From Spirosoma telluris (GTDB taxonomy: Bacteria; Bacteroidota; Bacteroidia; Cytophagales; Spirosomataceae), in the NCBI GenBank assembly GCA_003259005.1, contig QLII01000001.1, positions 5,100,501-5,164,500 of the forward strand: DNA of 64,000 nt, given 5' to 3'. A program made the translations under genes and the position numbers. Shown piece after piece: positions 31,388-40,316 of this stretch. The notes below the pieces were generated by a model that did no database searches, was not told where the DNA came from, and saw only the letters and a list, made by a program, of their open reading frames with translations. Numbering within the stretch: the stretch's first letter is position 1; each line of letters opens with the position of its first letter.

Positions 31388-31645
31388 ATGCAAACCAAAG
31401 AAGAGTTAATCGAAACGCTAAAAAAAATCGTAAAGCCGTATGTCCAGGATGAGCAGGCATTTGAGAACCTCACGGAGGACACCGACTTCATCAAGGATTT
31501 AAAGATCAACTCGGCAAATCTGGTCGATATTGCGCTGGATGTTGAAGAAGCCTATGATATTGAGATCGATAATGAGTCGATGGAGCGCATGCTCACCGTT
31601 GGCGCTGCCGTCGAAATCATTATGAGTAAGCTTCAGTCAACATGA
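31388..31645 (+). CDS. Acyl carrier protein
   Basis: This 85-residue acidic protein has the phosphopantetheine attachment site KINSANLVDIALDVEEAYDI, with Ser as the modified residue, and four-helix ACP length. It lies between the ketosynthase and phosphopantetheinyl transferase genes, and its stop overlaps the next start (ATGA). It carries the growing acyl chain for the operon's elongation enzymes. Confidence 0.9.
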   Translation: MQTKEELIETLKKIVKPYVQDEQAFENLTEDTDFIKDLKINSANLVDIALDVEEAYDIEIDNESMERMLTVGAAVEIIMSKLQST

Positions 31646-32251
31646 TCGGCAATGATATTGTTGATCTGACGCAGGCAAAACAGGAAAGCAACTGGCAACG
31701 TAAGGGCTTTCTACATAAGTTGTTCACCCTTATGAGCAACAGCTTATTCAGGCGGCAGGCGATCCCGAACGCATGGTTTGGCTGCTCTGGAGCATGAAAG
31801 AAAGTGCCTATAAAGTGAGCGTCCGCGAAACCGGGAACCGTATGTTCGCTCCTCAAAAACTAGCCTGCCATATCAATCTGTTTCGTGATGAAATGGTCGA
31901 AGGAGTCGTTTTTTACAAGAAAGCCTATTCGACAAAATCAGTTATTACCTCTCAATACATTACCAGTGTAGCCAGTCACACAAGCATTCTCACCTATTTC
32001 CACCAGGAAGTTATTCGGTTCGGCAGCGCTACTCATCAGCACCAGTCTGCGATGGTGCGAGAAAAAATCAGGCAATACGCTACTCATCATTTAGTCACTC
32101 CAGAAGACCACATCTCCATTAGTAAAGAGTCAAATGGTGCTCCAGAATTGATTATTAATCACGACTTGGGAGGAACCAAATCTATCCCATCAGCATAAGC
32201 CATCATGGCCATTATGGCGCTTTTGCCATAGTCTGTACCCACGGGCTTTAG
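31642..32251 (+). CDS. 4'-phosphopantetheinyl transferase; frameshifted twice
   Basis: About 203 residues. It opens MIGNDIVDLTQAKQESNWQR, the magnesium-site start of AcpS/Sfp-like enzymes, followed by LLWSMKESAYKVSVRET (the W-x3-KES-x-K motif). Two frame breaks, at CCC 31727-31729 and CCC 32186-32188, are each repaired by one C. The second repair yields the conserved end ISISHHGHYGAFAIVCTHGL, stopping at 32251. It would convert the adjacent ACP to its holo form. It is the last gene of the operon. Confidence 0.85.
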
Positions 32252-32319
32252 CCTATGTTTTCGTCCAATTCACAAACGCACTAAAATCCGTAGGCACACT
32301 ACGGGCATTTCATTCTACG

Positions 32320-32343
32320 GTTGGCGTGGAATTACATGCCAAC
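32320..32343 (+). terminator. Weak hairpin after the PKS operon
   Basis: GTTGGC (32320-32325) pairs with GCCAAC (32338-32343), leaving a 12-nt loop; a partial extension inward is possible. It is followed by ATTTACCTT rather than a clean T run, so support is limited. The rest of 32252-32434 shows no gene. Confidence 0.3.
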
Positions 32344-32434
32344 ATTTACCTTGCTTCATTAGTTATACGAGGCATAATCGCATTGGTACGCTTTTTGGCC
32401 TATTTAAATCGATATTGTTAAATGCTACAACGTT

Positions 32435-33823
32435 ATGAAAAGGAAAATATGGGTAGTAAGCGCCTTATTGGCAGCTACTGTCAGTCTATCATCATGCGCT
32501 TCGTTTGAGAGCTGGCTGTATGGCGACTCGAAAAACAGTCGCGAGGATATCGTGCAGCGAGATCGCTCAAGTACTACACGCGATAGCCGAAATTCGCGGA
32601 GCCGTATGGCGAATTCGGACAATGAAGATCGCATATCAAGCCGCCGGGATCGGGATGATGACCGTATGAGTTTGAGTAATAGCTCGTCTAATTCATACCG
32701 AAATCCATACAACAGCACCTATCGATCAGCTGACGATCGAGACGACCGCTCAAGTCGCCTATCGGGTAGTAGCTCCTATAACAATCGCTATAACGACAAC
32801 AATCGCTCCTACGATTCCCGTGACTCCTATAATGATAATGATCGGGATAACGACCGTTCGTATGACAGCCGCAACTCGTATAACGACCGTTGGGATGATA
32901 ATCGGCGTAATAATGACAGTCGCTACGATGATCGGGATAACCGGGATAGCCGCGACTCTTATAATGGCCGGTCAGATTCTAATAATTACCGCAACCGGAA
33001 CGACTACTCATCAAATGACCGCCGGTATGATGATCGATTGAACAATGATCGATACGACAACCGAAATTCATCGAATGATCGGTATAATGACCGGGACAAT
33101 CGCGACTCCTATTCCAGAAATGACCGTATGATGTCGTCAGACCGGGACATGCGTCGGGATGACAATCGGGATAACCGCTACAACGACAACTCAAATCGGC
33201 AAGGCGATAATCGGGATAATCGAAATGAGTATAACGACCGCCGGGACGATCGCAATGATAACCGGAATAGTAACGATAGCCGGTATGATGATCGGGATAA
33301 CCGTCGTTCAGATGACCGCCAGAACAATAATTCTTCCGATGATCGGGATAACCGCCGAAATTCTGACCGAAATCAGGACAACCGCAACGATCAGAACAAT
33401 CAGGGTAATTACGATAACCGAAATTCATCGAACGATCAGGATAATCGGAACAATGATTCCACCCGTGATAGCCGCCGGGATGATCGCAACGATAGCCGAA
33501 ATAACGATCAATCCAATAATCAGTCACCGGATCGCGATCGTCGGGACTTAACCGATCGCATTTCGGCACAGATGGATAAACTTGATGATCAGTTGAATGA
33601 CGCTAAAGCTGACGTAAAAAACGAAAGCCGTAGAGATCGTAAGAGACGGGAAGATCGGATAAAAGATCTGGAAGATAAACGTCGCCAGCTAGCGGACTCT
33701 TATTATAAAGTGCAACGGTCAAGTGCCGACGACTTCGATAAAGTAAAGAAAGAAACGAACAAACTTGTCGATGATATTGGCGACTCCATTGATAAAGCGG
33801 TCGATAAGGTTGATAAAAAATAA
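32435..33823 (+). CDS. Lipoprotein with a long Asp/Arg/Asn/Ser-rich disordered region
   Basis: This 462-residue protein starts with a lipoprotein signal (lipobox LSSC, Cys21). Residues about 35-370 are almost only D, R, N, S and Y in loose repeats of DDRDNR / NDRYNDRD type. The C-terminal part (about 375-462) is charged and helical, a likely coiled coil (DRISAQMDKLDDQLNDAKAD, then a VDDIGDSIDKAVDKVDKK tail). The DNA has degenerate repeats around GATGATCGGGATAACCG. It should be anchored in the envelope, with the disordered region acting as a flexible, charge-balanced polymer. I know no function for it. It is an isolated gene with its own terminator. Confidence 0.75.
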   Translation: MKRKIWVVSALLAATVSLSSCASFESWLYGDSKNSREDIVQRDRSSTTRDSRNSRSRMANSDNEDRISSRRDRDDDRMSLSNSSSNSYRNPYNSTYRSADDRDDRSSRLSGSSSYNNRYNDNNRSYDSRDSYNDNDRDNDRSYDSRNSYNDRWDDNRRNNDSRYDDRDNRDSRDSYNGRSDSNNYRNRNDYSSNDRRYDDRLNNDRYDNRNSSNDRYNDRDNRDSYSRNDRMMSSDRDMRRDDNRDNRYNDNSNRQGDNRDNRNEYNDRRDDRNDNRNSNDSRYDDRDNRRSDDRQNNNSSDDRDNRRNSDRNQDNRNDQNNQGNYDNRNSSNDQDNRNNDSTRDSRRDDRNDSRNNDQSNNQSPDRDRRDLTDRISAQMDKLDDQLNDAKADVKNESRRDRKRREDRIKDLEDKRRQLADSYYKVQRSSADDFDKVKKETNKLVDDIGDSIDKAVDKVDKK

Positions 33824-33848
33824 TATTCCTACCCATAATGCCTTGCTC

Positions 33849-33877
33849 GAAGGGCTGGTTCTTAGAACCAGCCCTTC
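33849..33877 (+). terminator. Intrinsic terminator after the D/R/N-rich lipoprotein gene
   Basis: A perfect 13-bp stem, GAAGGGCTGGTTC/GAACCAGCCCTTC, with a 3-nt loop (33862-33864) is followed by TTTATT. It starts 25 bp after the stop codon. Confidence 0.85.
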
Positions 33878-33915
33878 TTTATTGACCAGGCAGGTAGCGA
33901 TAAACGCGAACAAGC

Positions 33916-33923
33916 TATCTTTG
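33916..33923 (+). promoter_or_regulatory. Bacteroidota -7 box abutting the gamma carbonic anhydrase start
   Basis: TATCTTTG is a perfect TAnnTTTG match ending 4 bp before the ATG at 33928. Transcription from it would begin at or next to the start codon, suggesting a leaderless or nearly leaderless mRNA. No clear TTG lies at -33. Confidence 0.45.
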
Positions 33924-33927
33924 CAGC

Positions 33928-34440
33928 ATGGCACTGATTAAATCTGTTCGGGGTATTCACCCAACGTTTGGCGAAAACTGCTGGTTTGCCGAAAACGCTA
34001 CGATTGTTGGCGAAGTAATCATGGGTCGAGACTGTACGGTCTGGTTCAATGCGGTTGTTCGCGGTGATGTCAATTCAATTACCATTGGCGAACGCACCAA
34101 TATTCAGGATGGAGCCGTCATTCACTGCACCTACCAAAAATACAAAACCACTATTGGCAGCTTCGTTTCCATTGCCCACAATGCCGTTGTGCATGGCTGC
34201 ACGCTCGAGGACAATGTACTCGTTGGCATGGGGGCCATTGTTATGGACGGCGTTGTTGTTGGTGCTGGCAGTATTATTGCTGCAGGTGCTATCGTTACCC
34301 AGCATACTATTATTCCTCCTGGCTCAATTTACGCGGGTAACCCAGCGCGTTTTTTGAAAGCGGTGTCGCCTGAACAAGGCGAAATTTTCAAACGGACGGC
34401 TAACAACTATGTCATGTATGCAGACTGGTTTAAGGAGTGA
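33928..34440 (+). CDS. Gamma-carbonic-anhydrase-like left-handed beta-helix protein (YrdA/CaiE type)
   Basis: This 170-residue hexapeptide-repeat protein has the family segments WFNAVVRGDVNSITIG, TNIQDGAVIHC and SIAHNAVVHGC, with metal-binding His residues at the usual three places, and a terminal helix after AGNPARFLKAVS. It forms trimers that bind a metal between subunits. Many family members show weak or no carbonic anhydrase activity, so the reaction is not certain. The length is typical. It stands alone behind a short -7 promoter box. Confidence 0.88.
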   Translation: MALIKSVRGIHPTFGENCWFAENATIVGEVIMGRDCTVWFNAVVRGDVNSITIGERTNIQDGAVIHCTYQKYKTTIGSFVSIAHNAVVHGCTLEDNVLVGMGAIVMDGVVVGAGSIIAAGAIVTQHTIIPPGSIYAGNPARFLKAVSPEQGEIFKRTANNYVMYADWFKE

Positions 34441-34445
34441 GCGTG

Positions 34446-34515
34446 GTGGAGTGGTGTAATGAGTGTAGTTAGTGAAAAGTTAGTTAACTGACTACACTCA
34501 TTACACCCACTCCAC
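34446..34515. repeat. Long imperfect inverted repeat between gamma-CA and hupE
   Basis: The arms 34446-34469 and 34491-34515 pair over 24 bp with one bulged base (GTGTAATGAGTGTAGT core), with a 21-nt loop. It fills most of the 107-bp gap and may act as a transcript terminator or a dispersed repeat. Confidence 0.6.
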
Positions 34516-34547
34516 TAGTCAACCCACCACACTTACTGCACAAAAAA

Positions 34548-35171
34548 ATGGACGATTTCCTCATTTACCTCCGCCTAGGCTTCGATCATATTACCGATCC
34601 GAGTGGTTACGATCACATTTTGTTCGTCGTAGCGCTCTGCACGGTTTATACTCTACGCCAATGGCGTCAAGTACTGATTCTGGTAACCGCTTTCACAATT
34701 GGTCATTCGGTTACTCTGGCTCTGGCAACGCTACAACTCATTCATTATAAAACTGATTTGATCGAGTTGCTCATCCCAATCACGATTCTGATTACAGCGA
34801 TCACCAATTTCACGTTTAAAGAGACCAGATCCCGTTCCTCGTCTATTACGCAATTCTCTACAAATCGCTCCTGGCGTTATGGGCTGGCCCTATCCTTTGG
34901 CCTTATTCATGGCATGGGCTTTTCAAATTACCTCCGCAGCTTATTAGGCCGCGAAGCGGATATATTAAAGCCCTTACTGGCCTTTAATATAGGGCTCGAA
35001 ATTGGTCAATTGGTTATTGTCAGCCTTGTGCTTGGCTTAGCATATCTCGTAATCGAAGTGGCTAAGGTCAATCGCCTGCGCTGGACACTTATTATAGCGG
35101 GCCTGGTAGCAGGCATGGCCCTCTCGCTTATCCTAAACAATGACTACCTGGGTGAGTTGATGATGGAATAA
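34548..35171 (+). CDS. HupE/UreJ family membrane protein
   Basis: This 207-residue, six-to-seven-helix membrane protein begins LRLGFDHITDPSGYDHILFV, with the His-Asp-His pattern near the N-terminus, and has FTIGHSVTLALATL, typical of HupE/UreJ_2. Well-studied family members take up nickel or cobalt for hydrogenase or urease; most Bacteroidota copies, including this one, have no such enzyme nearby, so the substrate is unknown. The gene ends inside a hairpin shared with the convergent SGNH gene. Confidence 0.8.
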   Translation: MDDFLIYLRLGFDHITDPSGYDHILFVVALCTVYTLRQWRQVLILVTAFTIGHSVTLALATLQLIHYKTDLIELLIPITILITAITNFTFKETRSRSSSITQFSTNRSWRYGLALSFGLIHGMGFSNYLRSLLGREADILKPLLAFNIGLEIGQLVIVSLVLGLAYLVIEVAKVNRLRWTLIIAGLVAGMALSLILNNDYLGELMME

Positions 35172-35189
35172 TCTATCGTTATTCCATCA
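35161..35189. terminator. Hairpin at the convergent hupE / SGNH gene ends
   Basis: A perfect 11-bp stem (35161-35171 with 35179-35189, TGATGGAATAA) spans both stop codons. There is no strong T tract, so bidirectional termination is only likely. Confidence 0.4.
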
Positions 35190-36077
35190 ATTCATAGAAG
35201 AAGCTTTTACCTGAGCAAGGCTGGTTGACGACGGGCTAACCTTGAGTTGCTGGTAGATGTATTGTGAATAGCGAGCCCCCTCATTCAATGGTAAATGAAC
35301 ACCATCAGTTGTTTGATAGATTTCGGATGGAAAGCGAATATGCTGAAAAGCTGGAGCTGGAAATGTAGAACACACTAGTTCACGAAGTCGTGCATTTGCC
35401 TTTGCCTTTCTGACGCGTGAATCGGTAGGCATCTCAAAAAAAACGACCTGTGTGCCTTTGCCCAAAAGTTTACGAATGTAGGTTGATGCGAATCCTAACC
35501 GATGATGTAGCAATGGCTCATCCGGCATATCGTTTGTATGGGTCAGCCGGTCCTGAAGTAACTTCGTAACAAAGGCCGTATCAATCGGTTCGGCTTGTTC
35601 AACCTCTATTTTCCTATGCCAGTCACGAAGTAAAGCCTTAACAACCCCTACAGGCTGGTATTTAAGCCGGGTAAAGGGCACATAATCATGCAGTTGTGAC
35701 CAGCCCACTGCGGAGAACCTGGCCGAAAAAGTCGTATCAGGCTCGTGGTCTAATGTGTTCATTTCAATCAGCAGCAACCGCGGATAACTATTGGCTTGCG
35801 CAAGTAGACGTAGCCCATCTATAGCGCCCATGCCCTCCAGTGAAAGGTTATAATAATGACCGGGCAACTTATCGAACGATAGTCGATTACTCATTGACGA
35901 ACCCACAACAATGGTGTCGGCCTGGTGACCATTTTCATAGAGAAACTCTTCGGCTTTTACCGTATTCCGCTGTTCAACGATCTGTGCTGTTCGTTGAATA
36001 TGACTCCGAAAGACATAAATAAATAGGCTGTATAGCAGCAGAAACAGCCCCGTAGTTAGTATAGCCTTCCGAACCAT
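35187..36077 (-). CDS. SGNH/AlgX-like membrane-anchored protein, partner of an MBOAT acyltransferase
   Basis: This 296-residue protein has one N-terminal helix (LTTGLFLLLYSLFIYVF) and then an extracytoplasmic SGNH-like domain: VVGSSMSNRLS near residue 57 (nucleophile Ser) and TTDGVHLPLNEGARY near the end (Asp-His pair). It starts immediately after the MBOAT stop with no gap. This two-gene layout recalls AlgI/AlgJ-AlgX and DltB/DltD systems, in which the MBOAT moves an acyl group across the membrane and the SGNH partner transfers it to a polymer. The acceptor here is unknown. Confidence 0.7.
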   Translation of the reverse strand: MVRKAILTTGLFLLLYSLFIYVFRSHIQRTAQIVEQRNTVKAEEFLYENGHQADTIVVGSSMSNRLSFDKLPGHYYNLSLEGMGAIDGLRLLAQANSYPRLLLIEMNTLDHEPDTTFSARFSAVGWSQLHDYVPFTRLKYQPVGVVKALLRDWHRKIEVEQAEPIDTAFVTKLLQDRLTHTNDMPDEPLLHHRLGFASTYIRKLLGKGTQVVFFEMPTDSRVRKAKANARLRELVCSTFPAPAFQHIRFPSEIYQTTDGVHLPLNEGARYSQYIYQQLKVSPSSTSLAQVKASSMN

Positions 36078-37487
36078 TCAGAATTGAAAATAAATAAACG
36101 TTCCACCCGAACCACTATTGGTCAGTACTAAAAATAGCATCAGGCCATACCCTACAAAATCCCAGGATTTCCATACTGGCTGTTTCACTTCCGACTGTAT
36201 TAAATGATGGATATGGTAAGCAATAACACCCAGCGAATACAGTACAATCAGGCTTAAAACCCGCCCATCATTGGGTTTATGGATATTGTTTATTAACGCC
36301 TGACCATAAGCAATTACGTGACTAAAGTTGGGTAATTTGAACAATAGCCATAATACGGTTACGTAGCTAAAGACAACAACCCCATGAACAAACTGCCCTA
36401 TACGAGTCGGTTTTGCCGGAAATTTAGTATCAATTAACCGCTCAAGAGCTAGTGCCAATCCATGCGCAAAACCCCATATGGCATAGCTCCATGCGGCACC
36501 ATGCCAGAGACCACCTAATACCATTGTCAGCATGAGATTTAGGTAGGTTCGAAGGGCACCATATCGATTACCCCCCATAGGAATATAAAGATACTCCCGG
36601 AGAAAGCCAGACAAGGACATATGCCATCGTCGCCAGAAGTCAGAAAACGATACAGCAATATAAGGAAAGTTGAAATTAATAGGGAACTCATAGCCGAATA
36701 ATCCAGCTAACCCCATAGCAATGAGCGAGTAACCTGCAAAATCGGCAAAAATTTGCATGGAATAGCCAAATAACAGGCCCAGTAGTGTCAGCGATGAATA
36801 AGCCTCAAAATACGGGTATGTCATCAACAAGGTATGATCTTTGAGATTATCGGCTATGACCATTTTCAAAAAATAGCCCATCACCAGTTGCCGGAAGCAT
36901 TTATCCCAGTTAATATCGCGCCAATATTTTCGTTTAATCTGGGGCAGAAAAAAATGCGCTTTCACAATTGGGCCAGCAACCAGTTGTGGAAAAAACGCCT
37001 TGAAAAAAAATACGGTTTCTGCATGCTGAACCAGATTTTTGGCAATGAGCGAACGGTATTGCGTATTCTCACGATTCCGATAGGTATCAACGACTAAACT
37101 AATGCCCTGAAACGTAAAAAATGAAATACCAATGGGTAGAGGTAAAGTAATAAGATAGTCGGCCAGCGAACTATCGGCGGGCAAGAATGTACGGCTCAGC
37201 AACGGGCCGTATTTAAAGAAACAAAGAATGCTGAGATTGGCAACGACACCGCAACTAGCATAAAACCGACTCAAATCAGGACGACCATAAATAACCAGAT
37301 AACTGGATATAATATTGATCGACACTGATAGCATCAATAACCAAAGCAGGTTGGCCTGATTAGCGGCATAGAAGACCAGACTAGCTACAATTAATATGGG
37401 GACCTGCCAACGATTCAACGCCTGTAGGTAATATAAGCTCAGGGTAATAATGACGAGAGCCACGAAGTCAAACCCGGTAAACAGCAT
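36078..37487 (-). CDS. MBOAT family O-acyltransferase (AlgI/DltB-like)
   Basis: This 469-residue polytopic membrane protein has the AlgI-type motifs: FFTFQGISLVVDTYR, a middle region ending in YIPMGGNRYGALRTYLN, and the catalytic His in LGGLWHGAAWSYAIWGFAHG. It is predicted to pass acetyl or other acyl groups across the inner membrane for O-acylation of an exported glycan. It is translated with the SGNH gene directly after it. Glycosyltransferase and exporter genes lie about 10 kb downstream, but no link is shown. Confidence 0.9.
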   Translation of the reverse strand: MLFTGFDFVALVIITLSLYYLQALNRWQVPILIVASLVFYAANQANLLWLLMLSVSINIISSYLVIYGRPDLSRFYASCGVVANLSILCFFKYGPLLSRTFLPADSSLADYLITLPLPIGISFFTFQGISLVVDTYRNRENTQYRSLIAKNLVQHAETVFFFKAFFPQLVAGPIVKAHFFLPQIKRKYWRDINWDKCFRQLVMGYFLKMVIADNLKDHTLLMTYPYFEAYSSLTLLGLLFGYSMQIFADFAGYSLIAMGLAGLFGYEFPINFNFPYIAVSFSDFWRRWHMSLSGFLREYLYIPMGGNRYGALRTYLNLMLTMVLGGLWHGAAWSYAIWGFAHGLALALERLIDTKFPAKPTRIGQFVHGVVVFSYVTVLWLLFKLPNFSHVIAYGQALINNIHKPNDGRVLSLIVLYSLGVIAYHIHHLIQSEVKQPVWKSWDFVGYGLMLFLVLTNSGSGGTFIYFQF

Positions 37488-37515
37488 CTTTGGTTAAGTC
37501 AAGAATACAACAGAA

Positions 37516-37601
37516 CTTTCGCCAGGCGCTATGTCATGGCGTCTAATGACGTCCAAAATAAGCAAGACCCGCCATGGCGGTGGCACGGCGCGTGGCGAAA
37601 G
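37516..37601. repeat. Imperfect inverted repeat upstream of the M1 peptidase genes
   Basis: CTTTCGCCAGGCGC (from 37516) faces GCGCGTGGCGAAAG (ending at 37601), with further partial pairing around CATGGCG. The remaining part of this 413-bp intergenic region (37602-37900) is very AT-rich with no ORF and presumably holds the peptidase promoter, but I find no clear consensus box. Confidence 0.45.
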
Positions 37602-37900
37602 CCCTGTGCAATTGGTTATCAGGCTTTATTTCCCGAAACAAAGTAGGATTTTCAGTTGAAAAACCAAAAACTAAGTAAATCAATAGTAAAGATAAATTAA
37701 ATCTGGAAACAAATAAAGACTATTCCTTAGTATAGATATTACTAGCAATAAACAATATTAGTATAGCATAAATATACATATAAGGTGACTTCAAATTGGG
37801 TGCCTTACTACTGTTTATACTGTTAAGTGGCCGTATCGTAGCATAATATATCGGTTTTCTCTATTTTTACATGCATTTCCCAACAACTATAAATCAATTT

Positions 37901-40290
37901 ATGCAAAAGATAATTTTGCTGCTAACGAGTCTGGCTATTCCCGTATGGTCGGCTCAGGCACAGGCCCCCCCTGCTTCAACGCAACGGGCGAATACTCGTT
38001 TTGAACAACTTGGCCCCACGTTACCTACTCCCAATACGTTTCGTACTGCCTCTGGCGCACCTGGCAAGGATTATTTTCAAAATCGCGCTGACTATGATAT
38101 TAAAGCTACACTCGATGATACCCAACAAAAGATAACGGGTTCAGAAACCATTACTTACCACAATAACTCAGGTGATGTCCTGTCGTTTTTGTGGTTGCAA
38201 CTCGATCAAAACACATTCAGGGCCGATGCCGACAGCCGAACTTCGCAAACGAGCAGTATAAGCGATCAAGGGGTGAGTTTCCAGCAAATCAATGCGAATA
38301 CGACGCTGGCAGCTAAAGATTACGGGCATAAAATTACATCTGTACGCGATCAGGCTGGTAAGCCCTCAAATACACGATCAACCAGACCATGATGCGTATT
38401 GATTTACCACAACCTGTAGGTCCCGGTAAATCCGTAGTCTTTTCAATTGACTGGAATTTCAACATCGTAAACGTTCGCGAAACTGGCGCTCGGGGAGGCT
38501 ATGAGTTTTTCCCGAAAGACGGCAACTACATCTACGAAATAGCCCAGTGGTTTCCCCGCTTATGTGCCTACAGTGATGTAACTGGCTGGCAGAACAAGCA
38601 ATTTTTAGGGCAGGGCGAGTTCACGCTGATCTTTGGCAATTATAAATTAGCCTTAACGGTACCCAATGACCACATTGTTGGGGCTACCGGCGAGTTGCAG
38701 AACCCCACCCAGGTCTTGACTGCCACCCAGATAAAGCGCTGGAACGAAGCAAAAGGTAAAGGCGATAAACCCGGTGAGAATCCAGTTGTTATTGTCACTC
38801 AGGCCGAAGCCGAGGCTGCTGAAAAAGGAAAACCCACTGGCACAAAAACCTGGATTTATAAAGCCGATAACGTCCGTGATTTTTCGTTTGCCAGTAGCCG
38901 AAAATTCATCTGGGACGCCTTGCAACCAAATGTTGAAGGGAAACGGGTTTGGGCCATGTCCCTGTATCCCAAAGAAGGCAACCCTCTCTGGGGACAATAT
39001 TCGACTCGGCTTGTTGCGCACACACTTCGCTCCTACTCGCGCCGAACCATTGCGTATCCCTATCCGGTAGCCTATTCTGTTCATGGACCCGTTGGTGGTA
39101 TGGAATATCCGATGATTAGCTTCAACGGGGCTCGGCCAGAAGCCGATGGTACCTACTCAGTAGGCACTAAGAATGGCCTTATTGGAGTAATTATCCACGA
39201 AGTTGGTCATAATTTCTTCCCCATGATTGTTAACTCCGACGAACGCCAGTGGTCCTGGATGGATGAAGGGCTCAACAGTTTCCTGGATGGCCTGGCTAGT
39301 CTGGAATGGGATGCCAATTACCCAGCGCGGGGTATTGAACCGCAGTCGATTGTTCCCTACATGCGGATGGACTCTACCCTACAGGTACCCATTATGAGTA
39401 GTTCGGATAATATTCCAAGAAACACATTTGGCCCAAATGCGTATAGCAAACCGGCTACCGCCCTCAATATCCTGCGTGAGACCGTTATGGGCCGCGAGCT
39501 TTTCGATTATGCGTTCAAAGAGTATGCTCGCCGGTGGGCTTTCAAGAGCCCTGAACCCGCCGACTTTTTCCGCACCATGGAAGATGCATCAGGCGTTGAT
39601 TTGGATTGGTTCTGGAAAGGTTGGTTCTACGGCGTGCAACCCGTCGATCAGGCTCTGGTCAAAGTGGACTGGTTCCAGGCAAGTTCGCAAAACCCCGATA
39701 TAACAAAAGCCGAAGCGCGCGCAGCAGCCCAAAAACGAGCCAATACCATTAGCAAACAGCGCGATGCGTTGAGTAAAGACCAAACTGTTGTGGCGCAGGA
39801 CAGTACCATGAACGATTTCTATAATCGCTACGATCCCTACGCGGTTACGGAAGCTGACAAAAAGAAATATCAGGACTACCTGGCTACGTTGTCGGCCGAA
39901 GAGCGGGCACTGGCCGAAGCAGGCACAAACTTTTATACCTTGTCGCTGAAGAACAAAGGCGGGATTCCGATGCCAGTCATTGTACGGATGGAATTTGAGG
40001 ATGGTACTGATTCAGTAGCCCGCTTCCCGGCTGAAATCTGGCGTTTCAATGATGTGTCGATCAATAAAGTGATTGCCACCTCTAAAAAAGTGAAGCAATG
40101 GACACTCGATCCGTATTATGAAATTGCCGATATTAATACAGAAGACAACTCATTTCCACCGAAGGCAGAACCCACTCGTTTTCAATTATTCAGGCAACAA
40201 CAGCAGCGGGGTGGTGGAGCCGCAGGGCCGAATCCGATGCAGCAACAACGTCAGCAAGCACCGGCCAGACAAGGTACTGGCCGAAACTAG
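37901..40290 (+). CDS. M1 family zinc metallopeptidase, first of a tandem pair; frameshifted
   Basis: About 797 residues from ATG 37901, with a signal peptide ending SAQAQ. An N-terminal beta-domain is followed by the catalytic domain with HEVGH, 18 residues and Glu (WMDEGLNSF), the M1 ligand pattern. The GAMEN equivalent appears as GGMEYPMISF. The frame breaks at CCC 38363-38365; one added base joins AGK to ALKYTINQTMMRIDLP as in the paralogue. The C-terminus is Gln-rich. It is an exported aminopeptidase-type enzyme. The second copy follows after 26 bp. Confidence 0.88.
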
Positions 40291-40316
40291 AAACCTCTAT
40301 TAACGTACAGCAGACT

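Noticed and set aside
32820..33480. CRISPR-like array in the repeated DNA of the lipoprotein gene
   Set aside because: The repeats are irregular in spacing and sequence, have no unique spacers, and stay in one coding frame; no cas genes are present.
32979..33569. A 196-residue antisense ORF rich in Asp, Tyr, Gly and Pro
   Set aside because: It is the shadow of the D/R/N-rich lipoprotein repeats on the other strand; it has no start context, signal or family match.
34548..35171. HupE as evidence for a nickel enzyme locus
   Set aside because: No hydrogenase or urease gene lies in the window.
35187..37487. Alginate biosynthesis locus
   Set aside because: Only the MBOAT/SGNH pair is present; no alginate polymerase or epimerase genes accompany it.
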